Source of the DNA: Limnobacter olei
Lineage (GTDB): Bacteria > Pseudomonadota > Gammaproteobacteria > Burkholderiales > Burkholderiaceae_B
DNA length: 64,000 nucleotides
Direction of reading: 5' to 3'
Assembly: GCF_029087225.1 (NCBI RefSeq)
Contig: NZ_JARFJD010000018.1
Coordinates: 31,748 to 95,747 of the forward strand
Translations under genes and position numbers: made by a program
The notes under the pieces: generated by a model
Told to the model about the DNA's origin: nothing
Database searches by the model: none
What the model saw: the letters and a program-made list of their open reading frames with translations, nothing else
In this document: one piece after another, positions 52,158 through 62,168 of the stretch
Layout: each line of letters opens with the position of its first letter
Numbering within the stretch: the first letter of the stretch is position 1

Positions 52158-54593
52158 TTAACGACCTTTTGCACCGCTTTCGTGCATGTGCCAGTAACGC
52201 TGACGTAGCGCGTGTGCATTGTCCACTTCGGGTTGGAAGTCCAGGTGCTTAAACCTCCATTTCATTGCACCATTTTGGGCGGTACTCGACCATTCGACGC
52301 CCAAGGCTTCGTATCGTTCAATCACAGCCTTGTGCGGGTGACCAAACTGATTCTTCCAGCCTGCTTGTATCAGTGCATATTCAGGCTGCACGGCTTGAAG
52401 AAAGGGCAAGGTGGACGAGGTTCTGGAGCCATGATGCGGCACAATCAGAACACGTGATTTCAAGGTATTTGAGCCGTGTTGAGTTAGCAATGCCATTTCT
52501 GAAATCGCTTCGATGTCGCCGGTCAGCAGCACGCTGTGATTCGCATTGCTGACTTTTAACACGCAACTTTGATTGTTCTTGGCCAATAACTTTTGGTGTG
52601 AATTTGCGGGCGTATCAAGTCCGATGGGTGTGAATATGACGCCATCCCAGGTCCATGGCTTGAGCATGTGGCATTGCGCTGTGTCGCTTTTCAGGGTTTG
52701 CGCGAGCAGGTTTAAGCTGTGTTGTTTGTTGATCGAGGACGCGAACTGTACGGGCGGTGCCTTTTGTAGCAGCAGGGGCGCGCCGCCTGAATGGTCTGCA
52801 TCATCATGCGACAGCATGAACATATCGGCCCGCCGATAACCATGCGCTGCCATCCAGGGCAGCACTACACGCCGGGCCGAATCAGTGCGCGCGTTGAACG
52901 CAGGGCCTGCATCGTAAATCAGCAAATGATTTTGGGTTTGAATGCCGATGGCCGTACCTTGACCGACGTCCATCAAGGTCATCCAGAAATCATGGTGTTC
53001 GGGCCTTGGCGGTGGAAGTAGAAGCAGGGCGATCAGCAAGATTCCTGCCCACCTTGGGACCAGCCCCACGGGCAAAATCAAAATCAGGCAACCCAGTGCC
53101 ACCAGGCCATTAACCCACCATGGCTGATTGTGTATCGGCAAAGTAGCCCAACTCAATCCATTGAAGTACACAAGCCATTCGCGTTGCAGTGAAAGACTGT
53201 TGCCCGCAAGCCAAAGCAACACTGGCTGTTGGGTGAGCCCACCGAGCAGAGCCAGGGGTGTGCTCACGAAACTCATCCATGGAATGGACAGGGCGTTAGC
53301 CACCGGGCTGATCAGCGACTGCTGGTTAAACAGCATCGCGCAGGGCAGTACCAATCCGATGGTCACCGTGTATTGGGCTTTCACCGCGTTGGCGATGAAT
53401 TCATGCTTCGGTTTGATGAAGTGGTAGTGCCCCTGTGTGATGAAAATAAGGATTGCCACGGCACCGAAGGAGAGAATGAAGCCGGCATCCAGCACAGCCC
53501 AGCTGTCAAAGGCGAGGGTTAAAAACAAGGCGAGAAAAAAGGTGTCCCAACTGCTTTGCATGCCACCACGTACTTGCCCAACAAACAACGCAAACAACAT
53601 GAAGACTGTGCGTTGGGCTGGCACTCCCCAGCCGGCAACCAGGCCGTACAACACTGCAAACAGCAATCCAAATGCGCTACCTACCAAAGGGGCCGGTAAG
53701 CGAAGGCACAACCGGGTTGATCGACGCCAAAGCGCGCCGAAAAGTTTGCCTGCAAGCATGGCGAACAGGGTAATGTGCAAACCGGAAATGGCAACCAAAT
53801 GTGCAATGCCAGTGGCGCTGAACATTTCCCGATCCTCTGGGCTGATCAGGCCTTGATCACCCACCACCATGGCCAGCACCAAGGCTTGCTCAGGGTGGCT
53901 TTGTAAGGCAGTGACAATTGTGCTTGCAATTTGTAGGCGTACCCGTTCCATCCAGACCAGCGGGTTCAAGGTGGTTTGTTCAGGCTGTTGCTCAAGCTTG
54001 CTTTTGAATTGAGCTGTGCCCGCAATTCGTTTGGCAAACCAGTGGCGATGAACATCAAAACCTTCCAGTTGCAAAGGCGCCTTGGGCGATTTGATGCGAA
54101 CGGTTGCCCGAAAATACTCGCCTGGCTGAAGTGCTCGATATGTGGATGCCGTTTCGACAAAAGTTTGCAAGCGTGCACCCGTGGCCAGGCATTTGGTTGC
54201 AACCGCATGTTCTCGCGGCGTGTGTTCGATTAACCAGGTTTGTGCGTTGTTGTCGCGAAACGCTTTTTCAAGAAGCCGAAATTCAGATTGAATGGTTTGC
54301 TTGTTGCAGGCCAGGGGCACTTGCGCTTGCTGATGTGCGGCGGCCTGAATACCTGTACAAAGTTGTGCCATTGCAAAACCAAGAACAAACCAGCTGAGTT
54401 TCTCGGCGGCGTGCTCACTGACGCCTCCCCGAATACCCAACAACAGGAAAACTGCCGACCAAGCGAATAAAATGATGCTGTTTTCGCCGAAAGTGTCGAA
54501 GGCCGCGCTCCAAATCCATGGCAGCGTGGCTTGGCTGTGAAACAGCAAAAGGCTAAGCAAGTAGGCTGTGGTGAACAGCGGCAGGGAAGGCAC
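52158..54593 (-). CDS. comEC: ComEC/Rec2 DNA-uptake channel
   Basis: 811 aa, the usual length. An N-terminal hydrophobic region and DUF4131-like OB part, the competence domain with about 8-10 membrane segments (ISPEDREMFSATGIAHLVAISGLHITL), and a C-terminal metallo-beta-lactamase domain (LMDVGQGTAIGI, LSHDDADHSGGAPLLL, LIVPHHGSRTSST). It forms the inner-membrane channel for single-stranded DNA in natural transformation. No comEA or type IV pilus genes lie here. The start is GTG with a poor ribosome site, so it may be somewhat different. Confidence 0.96.
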   Translation of the reverse strand: MPSLPLFTTAYLLSLLLFHSQATLPWIWSAAFDTFGENSIILFAWSAVFLLLGIRGGVSEHAAEKLSWFVLGFAMAQLCTGIQAAAHQQAQVPLACNKQTIQSEFRLLEKAFRDNNAQTWLIEHTPREHAVATKCLATGARLQTFVETASTYRALQPGEYFRATVRIKSPKAPLQLEGFDVHRHWFAKRIAGTAQFKSKLEQQPEQTTLNPLVWMERVRLQIASTIVTALQSHPEQALVLAMVVGDQGLISPEDREMFSATGIAHLVAISGLHITLFAMLAGKLFGALWRRSTRLCLRLPAPLVGSAFGLLFAVLYGLVAGWGVPAQRTVFMLFALFVGQVRGGMQSSWDTFFLALFLTLAFDSWAVLDAGFILSFGAVAILIFITQGHYHFIKPKHEFIANAVKAQYTVTIGLVLPCAMLFNQQSLISPVANALSIPWMSFVSTPLALLGGLTQQPVLLWLAGNSLSLQREWLVYFNGLSWATLPIHNQPWWVNGLVALGCLILILPVGLVPRWAGILLIALLLLPPPRPEHHDFWMTLMDVGQGTAIGIQTQNHLLIYDAGPAFNARTDSARRVVLPWMAAHGYRRADMFMLSHDDADHSGGAPLLLQKAPPVQFASSINKQHSLNLLAQTLKSDTAQCHMLKPWTWDGVIFTPIGLDTPANSHQKLLAKNNQSCVLKVSNANHSVLLTGDIEAISEMALLTQHGSNTLKSRVLIVPHHGSRTSSTLPFLQAVQPEYALIQAGWKNQFGHPHKAVIERYEALGVEWSSTAQNGAMKWRFKHLDFQPEVDNAHALRQRYWHMHESGAKGR

Positions 54594-54683
54594 AACTTGA
54601 ATTTGGTGTGGACGCAGTTTTGCAAGCGTGCACCAATGCGCTTACGTTCACCAATGATGAACACGACCGGGTGATGCCTTTGG

Positions 54684-55469
54684 TTAGCTTTGACGGGCGA
54701 GGGCGGGCAACACACGTTGCGCGTTCAGTTGTGTTTGCCTGGAGAGTACTTCCACGCTTGACTGACGCAGTTCTGCGATTGATTGTGCAATTCTTGGCAA
54801 GTGTTCAGGTGCGTTGCGTTGTTTGTTAATCCATTCCGGCGCAATGTCCGGTCCGTCAGTTTCAAGCACCATGGCACTCTCGGGCAGCTCGGCCGCCAAT
54901 CTGCGCAATTGAAGCGCTCGAGTAAAAGTGCTCGCACCGCCAAATCCAAGACACATGTTCAAGTTCAGAAAATGATCCGCTTGCTGAAAGCTGCCATTGA
55001 ATGCGTGGGCAATACCGCTGCGTGGTTTGTAAATTCGAAGGCCTTTTAAAACGGAGTCTTGCGCTTTGCGAACATGCATCACCACCGGTACATCGAAATC
55101 ACGGGCCAATTTGAGCTGCGCATGAAAAAATTGAACCTGTTTGTCCCAGTTCAAGCCAGGTACAAAGCCATCAAGTCCTATCTCTCCCAAACCCGCGAAT
55201 TTTGGATCGTCGATTGAGGCCTGAATTTTTTGCTTTAAAGTCAGCAGGTCTTCTTCTTTGGCTTTGTCCACAAACATGGGGTGTATACCCAGGCAATACA
55301 CCGCACCGGGGACGCTGTGAGCAAGGCTTTTTACTTCATCAAAATTGAAAGCGCCTACGGCGGGCAATACAAACCGGGTAACATGCAGTTCTTGCGCACG
55401 TTGAACCACCGCGGCGCGATCGCTGTCGTATTCAGAAGCATCAAGATGAAGGTGCGTGTCGGTCCACAT
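54684..55469 (-). CDS. TatD-family metal-dependent DNase/hydrolase
   Basis: 261 aa starting MWTDTHLHLDASEYDSDRAA, the classical HxH metal site. It continues with CLGIHPMFVD, GLGEIGLDGF, PVVMHVRKAQDSVL, IAHAFNGSFQQADHFLNL and LETDGPDIAPEW. TatD proteins are TIM-barrel nucleases with 3-prime exonuclease activity and roles in DNA repair or editing of other molecules; the family is broad. It is divergent from the DUF2062 gene (15 bp apart) and is followed by comEC on the same strand after a 90-bp gap. Confidence 0.93.
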   Translation of the reverse strand: MWTDTHLHLDASEYDSDRAAVVQRAQELHVTRFVLPAVGAFNFDEVKSLAHSVPGAVYCLGIHPMFVDKAKEEDLLTLKQKIQASIDDPKFAGLGEIGLDGFVPGLNWDKQVQFFHAQLKLARDFDVPVVMHVRKAQDSVLKGLRIYKPRSGIAHAFNGSFQQADHFLNLNMCLGFGGASTFTRALQLRRLAAELPESAMVLETDGPDIAPEWINKQRNAPEHLPRIAQSIAELRQSSVEVLSRQTQLNAQRVLPALARQS

Positions 55470-55484
55470 TCTTTAAAGTTTGCC

Positions 55485-56042
55485 ATGTTTCGTCGGAAAA
55501 TTCGCAAGTACCTGCCAACGGTTGATCATTTTGATCGACTGGTGTGGGCACGGCCATTCAAGCGCTTCCTGGGGCATCCCAATATTTGGGCGTTGAATCG
55601 AAAAAGTATTGCGGGCGGGGTGGCTGCGGGTTTGTTTTGTGGGCTTATTCCTGGGCCATTTCAAATTTTTGGCTCACTGATCTGGGTGCTGGTCGCCAAG
55701 GTGAACTTGCCTGTTGCCTTTGCAGTCACTCTGTACACCAACCCGCTCACCATTGTGCCGCTGTATTTGATCGCTGTTGCTTATGGCGATTTTTTGCTGG
55801 GAAGTTTGGGTGAAAGCAATTTGCACCCGATCCCGGAATGGAACTGGTCAGCGTGGGGAGACTCCACCATCGCGATGGTGGACTGGATGCTGTCCATGGG
55901 GCCGTCGCTGGCGGTGGGCTTGCCCGCGTTGATGGTGACGCTGTCTATATTGGGTTACTTCAGCGTACGTTTGACCTGGAATATTGGTGTGCGAATTGCA
56001 GTGGTGCGCAGGCGAAAGCGTCGGCTTGCTGTTGACCACTGA
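55485..56042 (+). CDS. DUF2062 membrane protein
   Basis: 185 aa from ATG 55485 (MFRRKIRKYLPTVDH); the frame is open further upstream but the family starts here. The DUF2062 core is plain: SIAGGVAAGLFCGLIPGPFQ, LPVAFAVTLYTNPLTIVPLY. Three or four membrane segments lie at about 45-70, 75-105 and 140-165. The function of the family is not established. Its N-terminus is strongly basic. It is divergent from tatD and convergent with lolD (9 bp). Confidence 0.9.
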   Translation: MFRRKIRKYLPTVDHFDRLVWARPFKRFLGHPNIWALNRKSIAGGVAAGLFCGLIPGPFQIFGSLIWVLVAKVNLPVAFAVTLYTNPLTIVPLYLIAVAYGDFLLGSLGESNLHPIPEWNWSAWGDSTIAMVDWMLSMGPSLAVGLPALMVTLSILGYFSVRLTWNIGVRIAVVRRRKRRLAVDH

Positions 56043-56051
56043 AAGCAGAAC

Positions 56052-56741
56052 TTACTCTGTTTTGAGTTCGCCTTTCTCAAGCCTCAACACCTTGCTGCAC
56101 TTGCGGGCCAGTTCCATGGAATGGGTTACGATGATCAAGGCTGATTTGTTGGCAGCCTTGCTGTGAATCAGGCTTTCAAACACTTGGTCAGCTGTGTCCT
56201 GGTCCAAATTGCCCGTGGGCTCGTCGGCTAAAATGGCTTTCGGATTGGTCACCATGGCACGCGCAATCGCCACGCGTTGGCGTTCTCCGCCAGACAATTC
56301 CGCAGGGCGGTGGTTCAGCCGGTGCTCAAGCCCGAACTGCTTCAACAGCACCGCACTTTTTTCACGGGCTACCTGTTTGTTTTCACCGCCAATTCGAAGG
56401 GCCATCGCCACATTGTCCAGCGCATGGAATTCAGGCAACAAGTGGTGAAACTGGTAAATGAAGCCCAAAGTTTTGTTGCGTTCCATGCCCAGTTTTCGAA
56501 CAGACCACGGCTCAATGGCCTGACCTGCCCATAACACAGAGCCGCTGTCGGCCTTTTCAAGCCCACCCAGTACATGTAGCAGTGTACTTTTGCCAGCTCC
56601 GGAAGCCCCCACAATGGCCACGGTTTCACCGGCCAGTACCTGAAAGTTTAAATTTTTAATGACCTGCGTGGCTTTGTCAGTCGCGGTAATGCCCTTGAAT
56701 GCCTTGCTCAGGTTTTTGGTTTCCAGAACAACATTACTCAT
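56052..56741 (-). CDS. lolD: LolD ATPase of the lipoprotein-releasing ABC complex
   Basis: 229 aa from ATG 56741 (MSNVVLETKNLSKAF), which overlaps the end of lolC (ATGAGTAA). Walker A GASGAGKST, the LolD/MacB-type signature ELSGGERQRVAIARAM, Walker B AILADEPTGNLD and the switch His in VTHSMELA. With LolC/E it extracts mature outer-membrane lipoproteins from the inner membrane and hands them to LolA. Confidence 0.96.
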   Translation of the reverse strand: MSNVVLETKNLSKAFKGITATDKATQVIKNLNFQVLAGETVAIVGASGAGKSTLLHVLGGLEKADSGSVLWAGQAIEPWSVRKLGMERNKTLGFIYQFHHLLPEFHALDNVAMALRIGGENKQVAREKSAVLLKQFGLEHRLNHRPAELSGGERQRVAIARAMVTNPKAILADEPTGNLDQDTADQVFESLIHSKAANKSALIIVTHSMELARKCSKVLRLEKGELKTE

Positions 56742-57990
56742 AACGCAGGGCCTCCGCAGGTTCTGCGCGCGATGCACGCCAGCTTGGGTAAATGGTGCTG
56801 AGCACGCTTAGCACCAGGGCCACAGTCACAATGGTGACCACATCGCTTGCGCGTGGGTCGGAGGGTAGCTGGCTGATGAAGTAGATTGATTTTGGCAAAA
56901 ACTCAACGCTGAGCGCCCGTTCAATGGCGGGCACAATCGTGCCCAAATTAATGGCAAGCAACCAGCCGGCAGTTACGCCCAAAAAGGTACCTATCCAGCC
57001 AACCAGTGCGCCTTGCAACATGAAAATTCGCTGAATGGCAAATGGGCTTGCACCCAGGGTGCGCAGAATTGCGATCTCTCCGCGCTTGTCTTTCACGGTC
57101 ATTACCAGCATGGACACCAGGTTAAATGCGGCCACCGCAATAATCAGGGTCAGAATAATGAACATCATGCGTTTTTCGGTTTGTACCGCAGCAAACCAGG
57201 TGCGGTTTTGCACTGACCAGTCACGAACCCACACGCTTGGTGGTAACTGGCTTTCAATGTCTCTGGCCACAAACGGGGCTGCATCCATGTCGTTTAACTT
57301 CACACGAATACCGGTTGGGCCAAGGCTGCGGTAAAAGCGGGCTGCGTCGTCAATGTTCATCAGCACCAGGCCACTGTCGTATTCATAGTGGCCAGTGCTC
57401 ACCAAGGCTGTTATCTCGAAGGCCTTCAAGCGGGGAATCATGCCAGCTGGGGTCATTTGGCCTGAAGGGGCAATCAGCGTAATGCGGTCGCCCACGCTGA
57501 CACCAATCTGTTTGGCCAACTCGATGCCTAGTACCACACGAAATTCGCCAGCTTGCAGGTTACTCAGGCTACCCGAAATGACTTCTTTGAAATCAGATAC
57601 TTCCTGTTCTTGGGCGGGGTCAATACCGCGAACGATGGCTGGGCGCAGCAGGTCTCCATGCGCCAGCATGCTTTCGCCAGCCACATAGGGAGCGGCGCCG
57701 ATTACTTTTGGGTTGGCAGCCTTGATTGCACCCACCAGCGCTTCTGGGTTGTCAAAACCTTCTTGGGGAGCCAATACCTCGATGTGTGCAATCACCGACA
57801 GCATGCGGTCACGCACTTCTTTTTGAAAGCCGTTCATCACCGACAACACCACGATAAGCGCTGCCACACCAAGCCCAATGCCGGCCATGGACAATCCGGA
57901 GATAAAGGAAATGAACTTGTCACGGCTTCTGTGACCGCCACCGCGCACATAGCGCAGTGCAATTTCAACATCAAAGGGTAAACTAATCAC
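56734..57990 (-). CDS. lolC: LolC/LolE-type lipoprotein-releasing permease
   Basis: 418 aa from GTG 57990; an in-frame TTG at 58011 is seven codons upstream. It starts with a short cytoplasmic part (EIALRYVRGG), TM1 at about 25-50 with SMAGIGLGVAALIVVLSVMNGF, a large periplasmic domain (about 55-265), and three further segments in the FtsX-like core (IILTLIIAVAAFNLVSMLVM, GWIGTFLGVTAGWLLAINLG, VVTIVTVALVLSVLSTIYPSW). Betaproteobacteria commonly have one such fused LolF-like permease with LolD rather than separate LolC and LolE; here only one is present. Confidence 0.93.
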   Translation of the reverse strand: MISLPFDVEIALRYVRGGGHRSRDKFISFISGLSMAGIGLGVAALIVVLSVMNGFQKEVRDRMLSVIAHIEVLAPQEGFDNPEALVGAIKAANPKVIGAAPYVAGESMLAHGDLLRPAIVRGIDPAQEQEVSDFKEVISGSLSNLQAGEFRVVLGIELAKQIGVSVGDRITLIAPSGQMTPAGMIPRLKAFEITALVSTGHYEYDSGLVLMNIDDAARFYRSLGPTGIRVKLNDMDAAPFVARDIESQLPPSVWVRDWSVQNRTWFAAVQTEKRMMFIILTLIIAVAAFNLVSMLVMTVKDKRGEIAILRTLGASPFAIQRIFMLQGALVGWIGTFLGVTAGWLLAINLGTIVPAIERALSVEFLPKSIYFISQLPSDPRASDVVTIVTVALVLSVLSTIYPSWRASRAEPAEALRYE

Positions 57991-58048
57991 AAATTGTCCC
58001 GAATTGTTCAAATGCGCTGTTGAAGTTTCAAAGCGCTCTCATTGTAGT

Positions 58049-59266
58049 GTGAATAAAACCGTGTCCAAACCTAGCAATGCGCCTTTGTGGGTGTTCGTTC
58101 CCAACATTCTTGTGCCCGAAATGGCGCTGCAACGCCTGTCCGCCCATGCCCGGAGCCAGTCTTTTAAAGGCTTGCCAGCCGGTTTGCTGCAAACCATGGC
58201 CAGAAATGCTGCACCGGAATACCAAAACGCCGATGGGCTGGACCGCATCGAAGCCTGGTTGATGCGCTACTTGGATTCTCAAGCGCAAGCAAAGTTCGAC
58301 CAGTACCCGGCCTGGGCCATGTTGCAGCATTCGCAGGCCGAGACTGAATTCACGCCAGTAAAGCCTTTCACGCGCTTTTGGGGTACAGCGGGTTGTCTGG
58401 AAATAGAACGGGATGGCGTGCGTTTTACGCCGCCAGAGGTGTTGCAGGTCAGCCAGGCCGACCTGGAGGCCTTCTGGAATGTGGTGAATCCCTTATTGCA
58501 ACAACACGGCTGGGCATTGAACACCCCGGCTGGTTTTCACAGCCTCTTGAGTAATCCGGCGCCAGTGCCGATGGAGCAAGCCTCGCCTTGGTCGGTGCAG
58601 GGGATTCGACTGACAGATTACCTGCCCATGAACCAGGAATGCAGCGACTGGCGGCGCATGTGGCTGAATATGCAGGTGGAGTTGCACAACGCCGAATTCA
58701 ACAAGGCCCGCGAAGCCAAGGGATTGAAGCCCCTGAATGCGCTGTGGTTTTGGGGGGGAGGTGAGGCCTGGCAAACTGATGTGGCCGTGCCGCGTGTGAA
58801 ATCGGTGTCTGAAGATGGCGTGTTTGATGCGGTGAAAATGACCGACAGCGCAGACGAGGCTGTGAACCGATTTGTGTTCTGGACCCAGTTGTTGGGTTCT
58901 TTGCGAAAGAGCTCGGTACAAACCGAAGCGAGCGAGTCTGGGGCAAAGCCCGACAACATTTATTGCGTGAACTTTCAGGGTTGGGGCGGCAATATTGGCG
59001 TGTTCAAACTGCTGGAAAGCGAGGTGTTGCAACCCATGCGCTTGGCTGGCTTGGCTTTTAACTGGGTCCTGTTGGGCAACCATGGCTGGAAAACTTTAAG
59101 AAGCAACTGGATGAACCGATTCAAGTTTTGGCAAAACAAGCCCGACTGGGCTGTGCTGGGCGAACCTGAAATGCAGGACGGCCCCACTGAGGAAGACCTG
59201 CAAGCCGCTTGGCAACAAGGCCAGCGCGACCAAGACAGCATTCAGGCCGAATGGGAGGGGCGGTGA
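58049..59266 (+). CDS. RpfE-type/phosphoglycerate-mutase-like conserved protein
   Basis: 405 aa from GTG 58049; GTG 58061 and the earlier frame from 58004 are alternatives. It begins PLWVFVPNILVPEMALQRLS after a short leader and contains CLEIERDGVRFTPPEVLQV, DWRRMWLNMQVELHNAEFN and ALWFWGGGEAWQ. This is the conserved betaproteobacterial family annotated as RpfE-like or phosphoglycerate-mutase-related; the function is unproved. It abuts recJ (one-base overlap) and is followed by prfB and lysS, the same set that neighbours rpfE in the Xanthomonas rpf locus. No catalytic motif of a mutase is obvious. Confidence 0.72.
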   Translation: MNKTVSKPSNAPLWVFVPNILVPEMALQRLSAHARSQSFKGLPAGLLQTMARNAAPEYQNADGLDRIEAWLMRYLDSQAQAKFDQYPAWAMLQHSQAETEFTPVKPFTRFWGTAGCLEIERDGVRFTPPEVLQVSQADLEAFWNVVNPLLQQHGWALNTPAGFHSLLSNPAPVPMEQASPWSVQGIRLTDYLPMNQECSDWRRMWLNMQVELHNAEFNKAREAKGLKPLNALWFWGGGEAWQTDVAVPRVKSVSEDGVFDAVKMTDSADEAVNRFVFWTQLLGSLRKSSVQTEASESGAKPDNIYCVNFQGWGGNIGVFKLLESEVLQPMRLAGLAFNWVLLGNHGWKTLRSNWMNRFKFWQNKPDWAVLGEPEMQDGPTEEDLQAAWQQGQRDQDSIQAEWEGR

Positions 59267-61008
59267 TGAATTCCAATACCGTTGAGCACCGGGTTCGTAC
59301 CCCTCGCCCGCAAGTTGAAGCGGTGCTTCGCAGCCAGGGCATGCACCCCTTGATGGCGCGCCTGATGGCTGCGCGGGGTGTGGATTCTCAAGCGGAAGCT
59401 GAAACCAGGCTCGCTGATTTGATTCCACCTTCGCAGCTCAAGGGCATTGACCAAGCCGCAGAAATTCTTGCAGACGCACTGGAGGCCGGTGCCCGCATTG
59501 TTGTGGTGGGCGATTACGATTGCGACGGCGCCACCGCAACCGCAGTGGGCGTGCGCGGCTTGCGCATGCTTCTGCAAAGCCTGGGTGCAGATGAAGAAGC
59601 TGCCAAATACCACATTGATTTTTTGGTGCCCAATCGCTTTGAATACGGTTATGGGCTAAGCCCTGAAATCGTTCAATTGGCTGCGCAGCAATTTGAACCT
59701 GATTTGCTGGTGACCGTGGACAACGGCATTGCCAGCGTGGAAGGTGTGAACGAAGCCAATGAACTGGGCATCGGCGTGATCGTGACCGACCACCATTTGC
59801 CTGGCGACCAATTGCCGCAAGCGCTCGCCATTGTGAACCCCAACCAGCCCGGTTGTGAGTTTCCAAGCAAATCAATCGCTGGCGTGGGCGTGATGTTTTA
59901 TGTGTTGCTGGCCACCCGTGCTGTTTTGCGCGAGCGTGGCGTGTTTGATGCCGCCAGTCAGCCCCGAATTGACGCACTGCTCGATTTGGTGGCCCTGGGC
60001 ACTGTGGCTGACGTGGTGAAACTGGACGCCAACAACCGCCGCTTGGTGGCGCATGGTTTGCAGCGCATTCGCGCAGGCCGCGCTCAGCCCGGTATGCTGG
60101 CTTTGTTCCATGAAGCCAGCCGCGACCCGCGCAAAGCCACCGCAGCCGACATGGGTTTCGCATTGGGCCCTCGCCTAAATGCCGCAGGCCGGCTGGCCGA
60201 TATGGCCATAGGCATTCGAACCCTGCTGGCCGACGACGCGGGCGAGGCCAGTGCACTGGCCGCCCAGCTGGGCAAAATGAATGAAGAACGCAAGCGCATT
60301 GAAGCCGACATGAAACGCGATGCGCTGGAAGACATTGAAAAATTCATTAGCCAGGATGAACCCGCCGCAGGCATTGTGGTGGCGCACAGCACTTGGCACC
60401 AAGGCGTCATTGGCATTCTGGCTTCTCGCATCAAAGAACGCCTTTATCGCCCCACTATCGCATTGGCACCGGGTGATGACGGCTTCTGGAAAGGCAGTGG
60501 CCGTTCAGTGCAAGGCGTGCACTTGCGCGATGTGCTTGATTTGGTGAGCAAACGCCTGCCCGAAGGCAGCATGCCCAAGTTTGGTGGGCACGCCATGGCG
60601 GCTGGTTTAACCATTGCAGAAGGCGCAATCGAACAATTCAAAATTGAATTTGCCAAAGCCATTCTGGATTTAAGCGACCCCAGTGCGCTTACACAGGTGG
60701 TCGAAACCGATGGTTCAATTCCTGCCGACTACATAGCAGCAAGTGCGGCCGATTTGCTGGAAACTCAGGTGTGGGGGCAAGGCTTCCCGGCACCCCTGTT
60801 TTGTGATGAGTTTGAGGTGCTTGAACACCGTTTGCTGAAAAACGCACACAGTAAGTTCACTTTACGCCGCGACGGCAAAACCTTTGTGGCCCTGCGCTGG
60901 CGCGCCGTAGAGGCACTACCGGCCAAAGTGAAACTGGCTTACCGGTTTGAACGGGACACCTTCACAGGCGGTGATGCGGTGCAAATCATTGTGGAACACG
61001 TGTTGTAG
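59266..61008 (+). CDS. recJ: Single-stranded-DNA exonuclease RecJ
   Basis: 580 aa from ATG 59266, which overlaps the preceding stop (TGATG) and has GGGAGGGGCGG upstream. The DHH phosphoesterase domain has VVGDYDCDGATATAVG, LVTVDNGIASVEGV, VTDHHLPGDQLP, IAGVGVMFYV and DLVALGTVADVVKL. The DHHA1 part has SGRSVQGVHLRDVLD and FGGHAMAAGLTI. It degrades single-stranded DNA 5-prime to 3-prime in RecF recombination and mismatch and base-excision repair. Confidence 0.97.
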   Translation: MNSNTVEHRVRTPRPQVEAVLRSQGMHPLMARLMAARGVDSQAEAETRLADLIPPSQLKGIDQAAEILADALEAGARIVVVGDYDCDGATATAVGVRGLRMLLQSLGADEEAAKYHIDFLVPNRFEYGYGLSPEIVQLAAQQFEPDLLVTVDNGIASVEGVNEANELGIGVIVTDHHLPGDQLPQALAIVNPNQPGCEFPSKSIAGVGVMFYVLLATRAVLRERGVFDAASQPRIDALLDLVALGTVADVVKLDANNRRLVAHGLQRIRAGRAQPGMLALFHEASRDPRKATAADMGFALGPRLNAAGRLADMAIGIRTLLADDAGEASALAAQLGKMNEERKRIEADMKRDALEDIEKFISQDEPAAGIVVAHSTWHQGVIGILASRIKERLYRPTIALAPGDDGFWKGSGRSVQGVHLRDVLDLVSKRLPEGSMPKFGGHAMAAGLTIAEGAIEQFKIEFAKAILDLSDPSALTQVVETDGSIPADYIAASAADLLETQVWGQGFPAPLFCDEFEVLEHRLLKNAHSKFTLRRDGKTFVALRWRAVEALPAKVKLAYRFERDTFTGGDAVQIIVEHVL

Positions 61009-61060
61009 GGCAGCTTGCGTTACAATATCGGGTTACGCACATTGAATTTGTTAGAGAAAC

Positions 61061-62165
61061 ATGGAAGCCGAACGCCTGAATGCCATCATCAACGCCCTGA
61101 CTGACCTCGCCGACCGCGCAGGCCAGTTGCGGAGGTATCTTTGACGTCGACCGCAAGGCCGAGCGACTCACAGTAGTTGACGCCGAACTGGAAGACCCCA
61201 ACGTTTGGAACGACCCCAAACATGCGCAAGAATTGGGCAAAGAAAAAAAGATGCTGGACGGCGTGGTGGTGACCATGAACACCGTGCAAGCCAACATTAG
61301 CGACGCGCAAGAGCTTGTCGAAATGGCGCAAGCCGAAAGCGACTTTGATACGCTGGAAGCCATTGAAAGCGATGTGGCCGAATACGAAAAGATCATCGCC
61401 GATCTGGAATTCCGTCGTATGTTCAGCAACCCTGCAGACCCATCCAACTGTTTTATCGACATCACCGCTGGTGCGGGCGGCACCGAAGCCCAAGACTGGG
61501 CGAGTATTTTGCTGCGTCAGTACCTGCGCTATTGCGAACGCAAAGGCTTCAAAGTTGAGGTGATGGAACAATCCGACGGCGATGTGGCAGGTATCAAATC
61601 AGCCACCGTCAAAGTGGAGGGTGAATATGCTTTCGGCTATTTGCGCACCGAAACTGGTGTGCATCGCCTGGTTCGAAAATCACCATTCGATTCCTCCGGC
61701 GGTCGCCACACTTCTTTTGCGTCGCTTTTCGTGTATCCCGAAGTGGATGATTCTTTCGAAATCGAGATCAACCCGGCCGATGTTCGCACCGACACCTACC
61801 GCGCCAGCGGAGCAGGTGGTCAGCACATTAACAAAACCGATTCCGCGGTTCGCTTGACCCACATTCCTACCGGCATTGTGGTGCAGTGTCAGAACGACCG
61901 TTCCCAGCACCGCAACCGCGATGAAGCCTGGGGCATGTTGAAAGCCAAATTGTACGAGTTCGAGATGCGCAAGCGCATGGCCGAGCAACAGGCTTTGGAA
62001 GACACCAAAACCGATGTGGGCTGGGGTCATCAAATTCGCAGCTACGTGCTAGACAACAGCCGCATCAAAGACCTGCGCACCGGTGTGGAAATTTCCAACA
62101 CCCAGCGTGTACTGGACGGCGACCTCGACCCATTCATTGAAGCCAGCTTGAAGCAAGGTATCTAA
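61061..62165 (+). CDS. prfB: Peptide chain release factor 2 with programmed +1 frameshift
   Basis: The product is 367 aa, joined across a frameshift. The 27-codon first frame from ATG 61061 ([15 protein letters not shown]) ends at an in-frame TGA, 61142-61144, within CGG AGG TAT CTT TGA C, the classical prfB slip site with an internal Shine-Dalgarno (GGAGG) and CTT-TGA. A +1 shift resumes at GAC 61143 ([16 protein letters not shown]). RF2 motifs are present: SPF ([15 protein letters not shown]) and GGQ ([15 protein letters not shown]). It recognises UGA/UAA stops; the frameshift is the autoregulation by RF2 level. Followed by lysS after 3 bp. Confidence 0.97.
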
Positions 62166-62168
62166 ACC

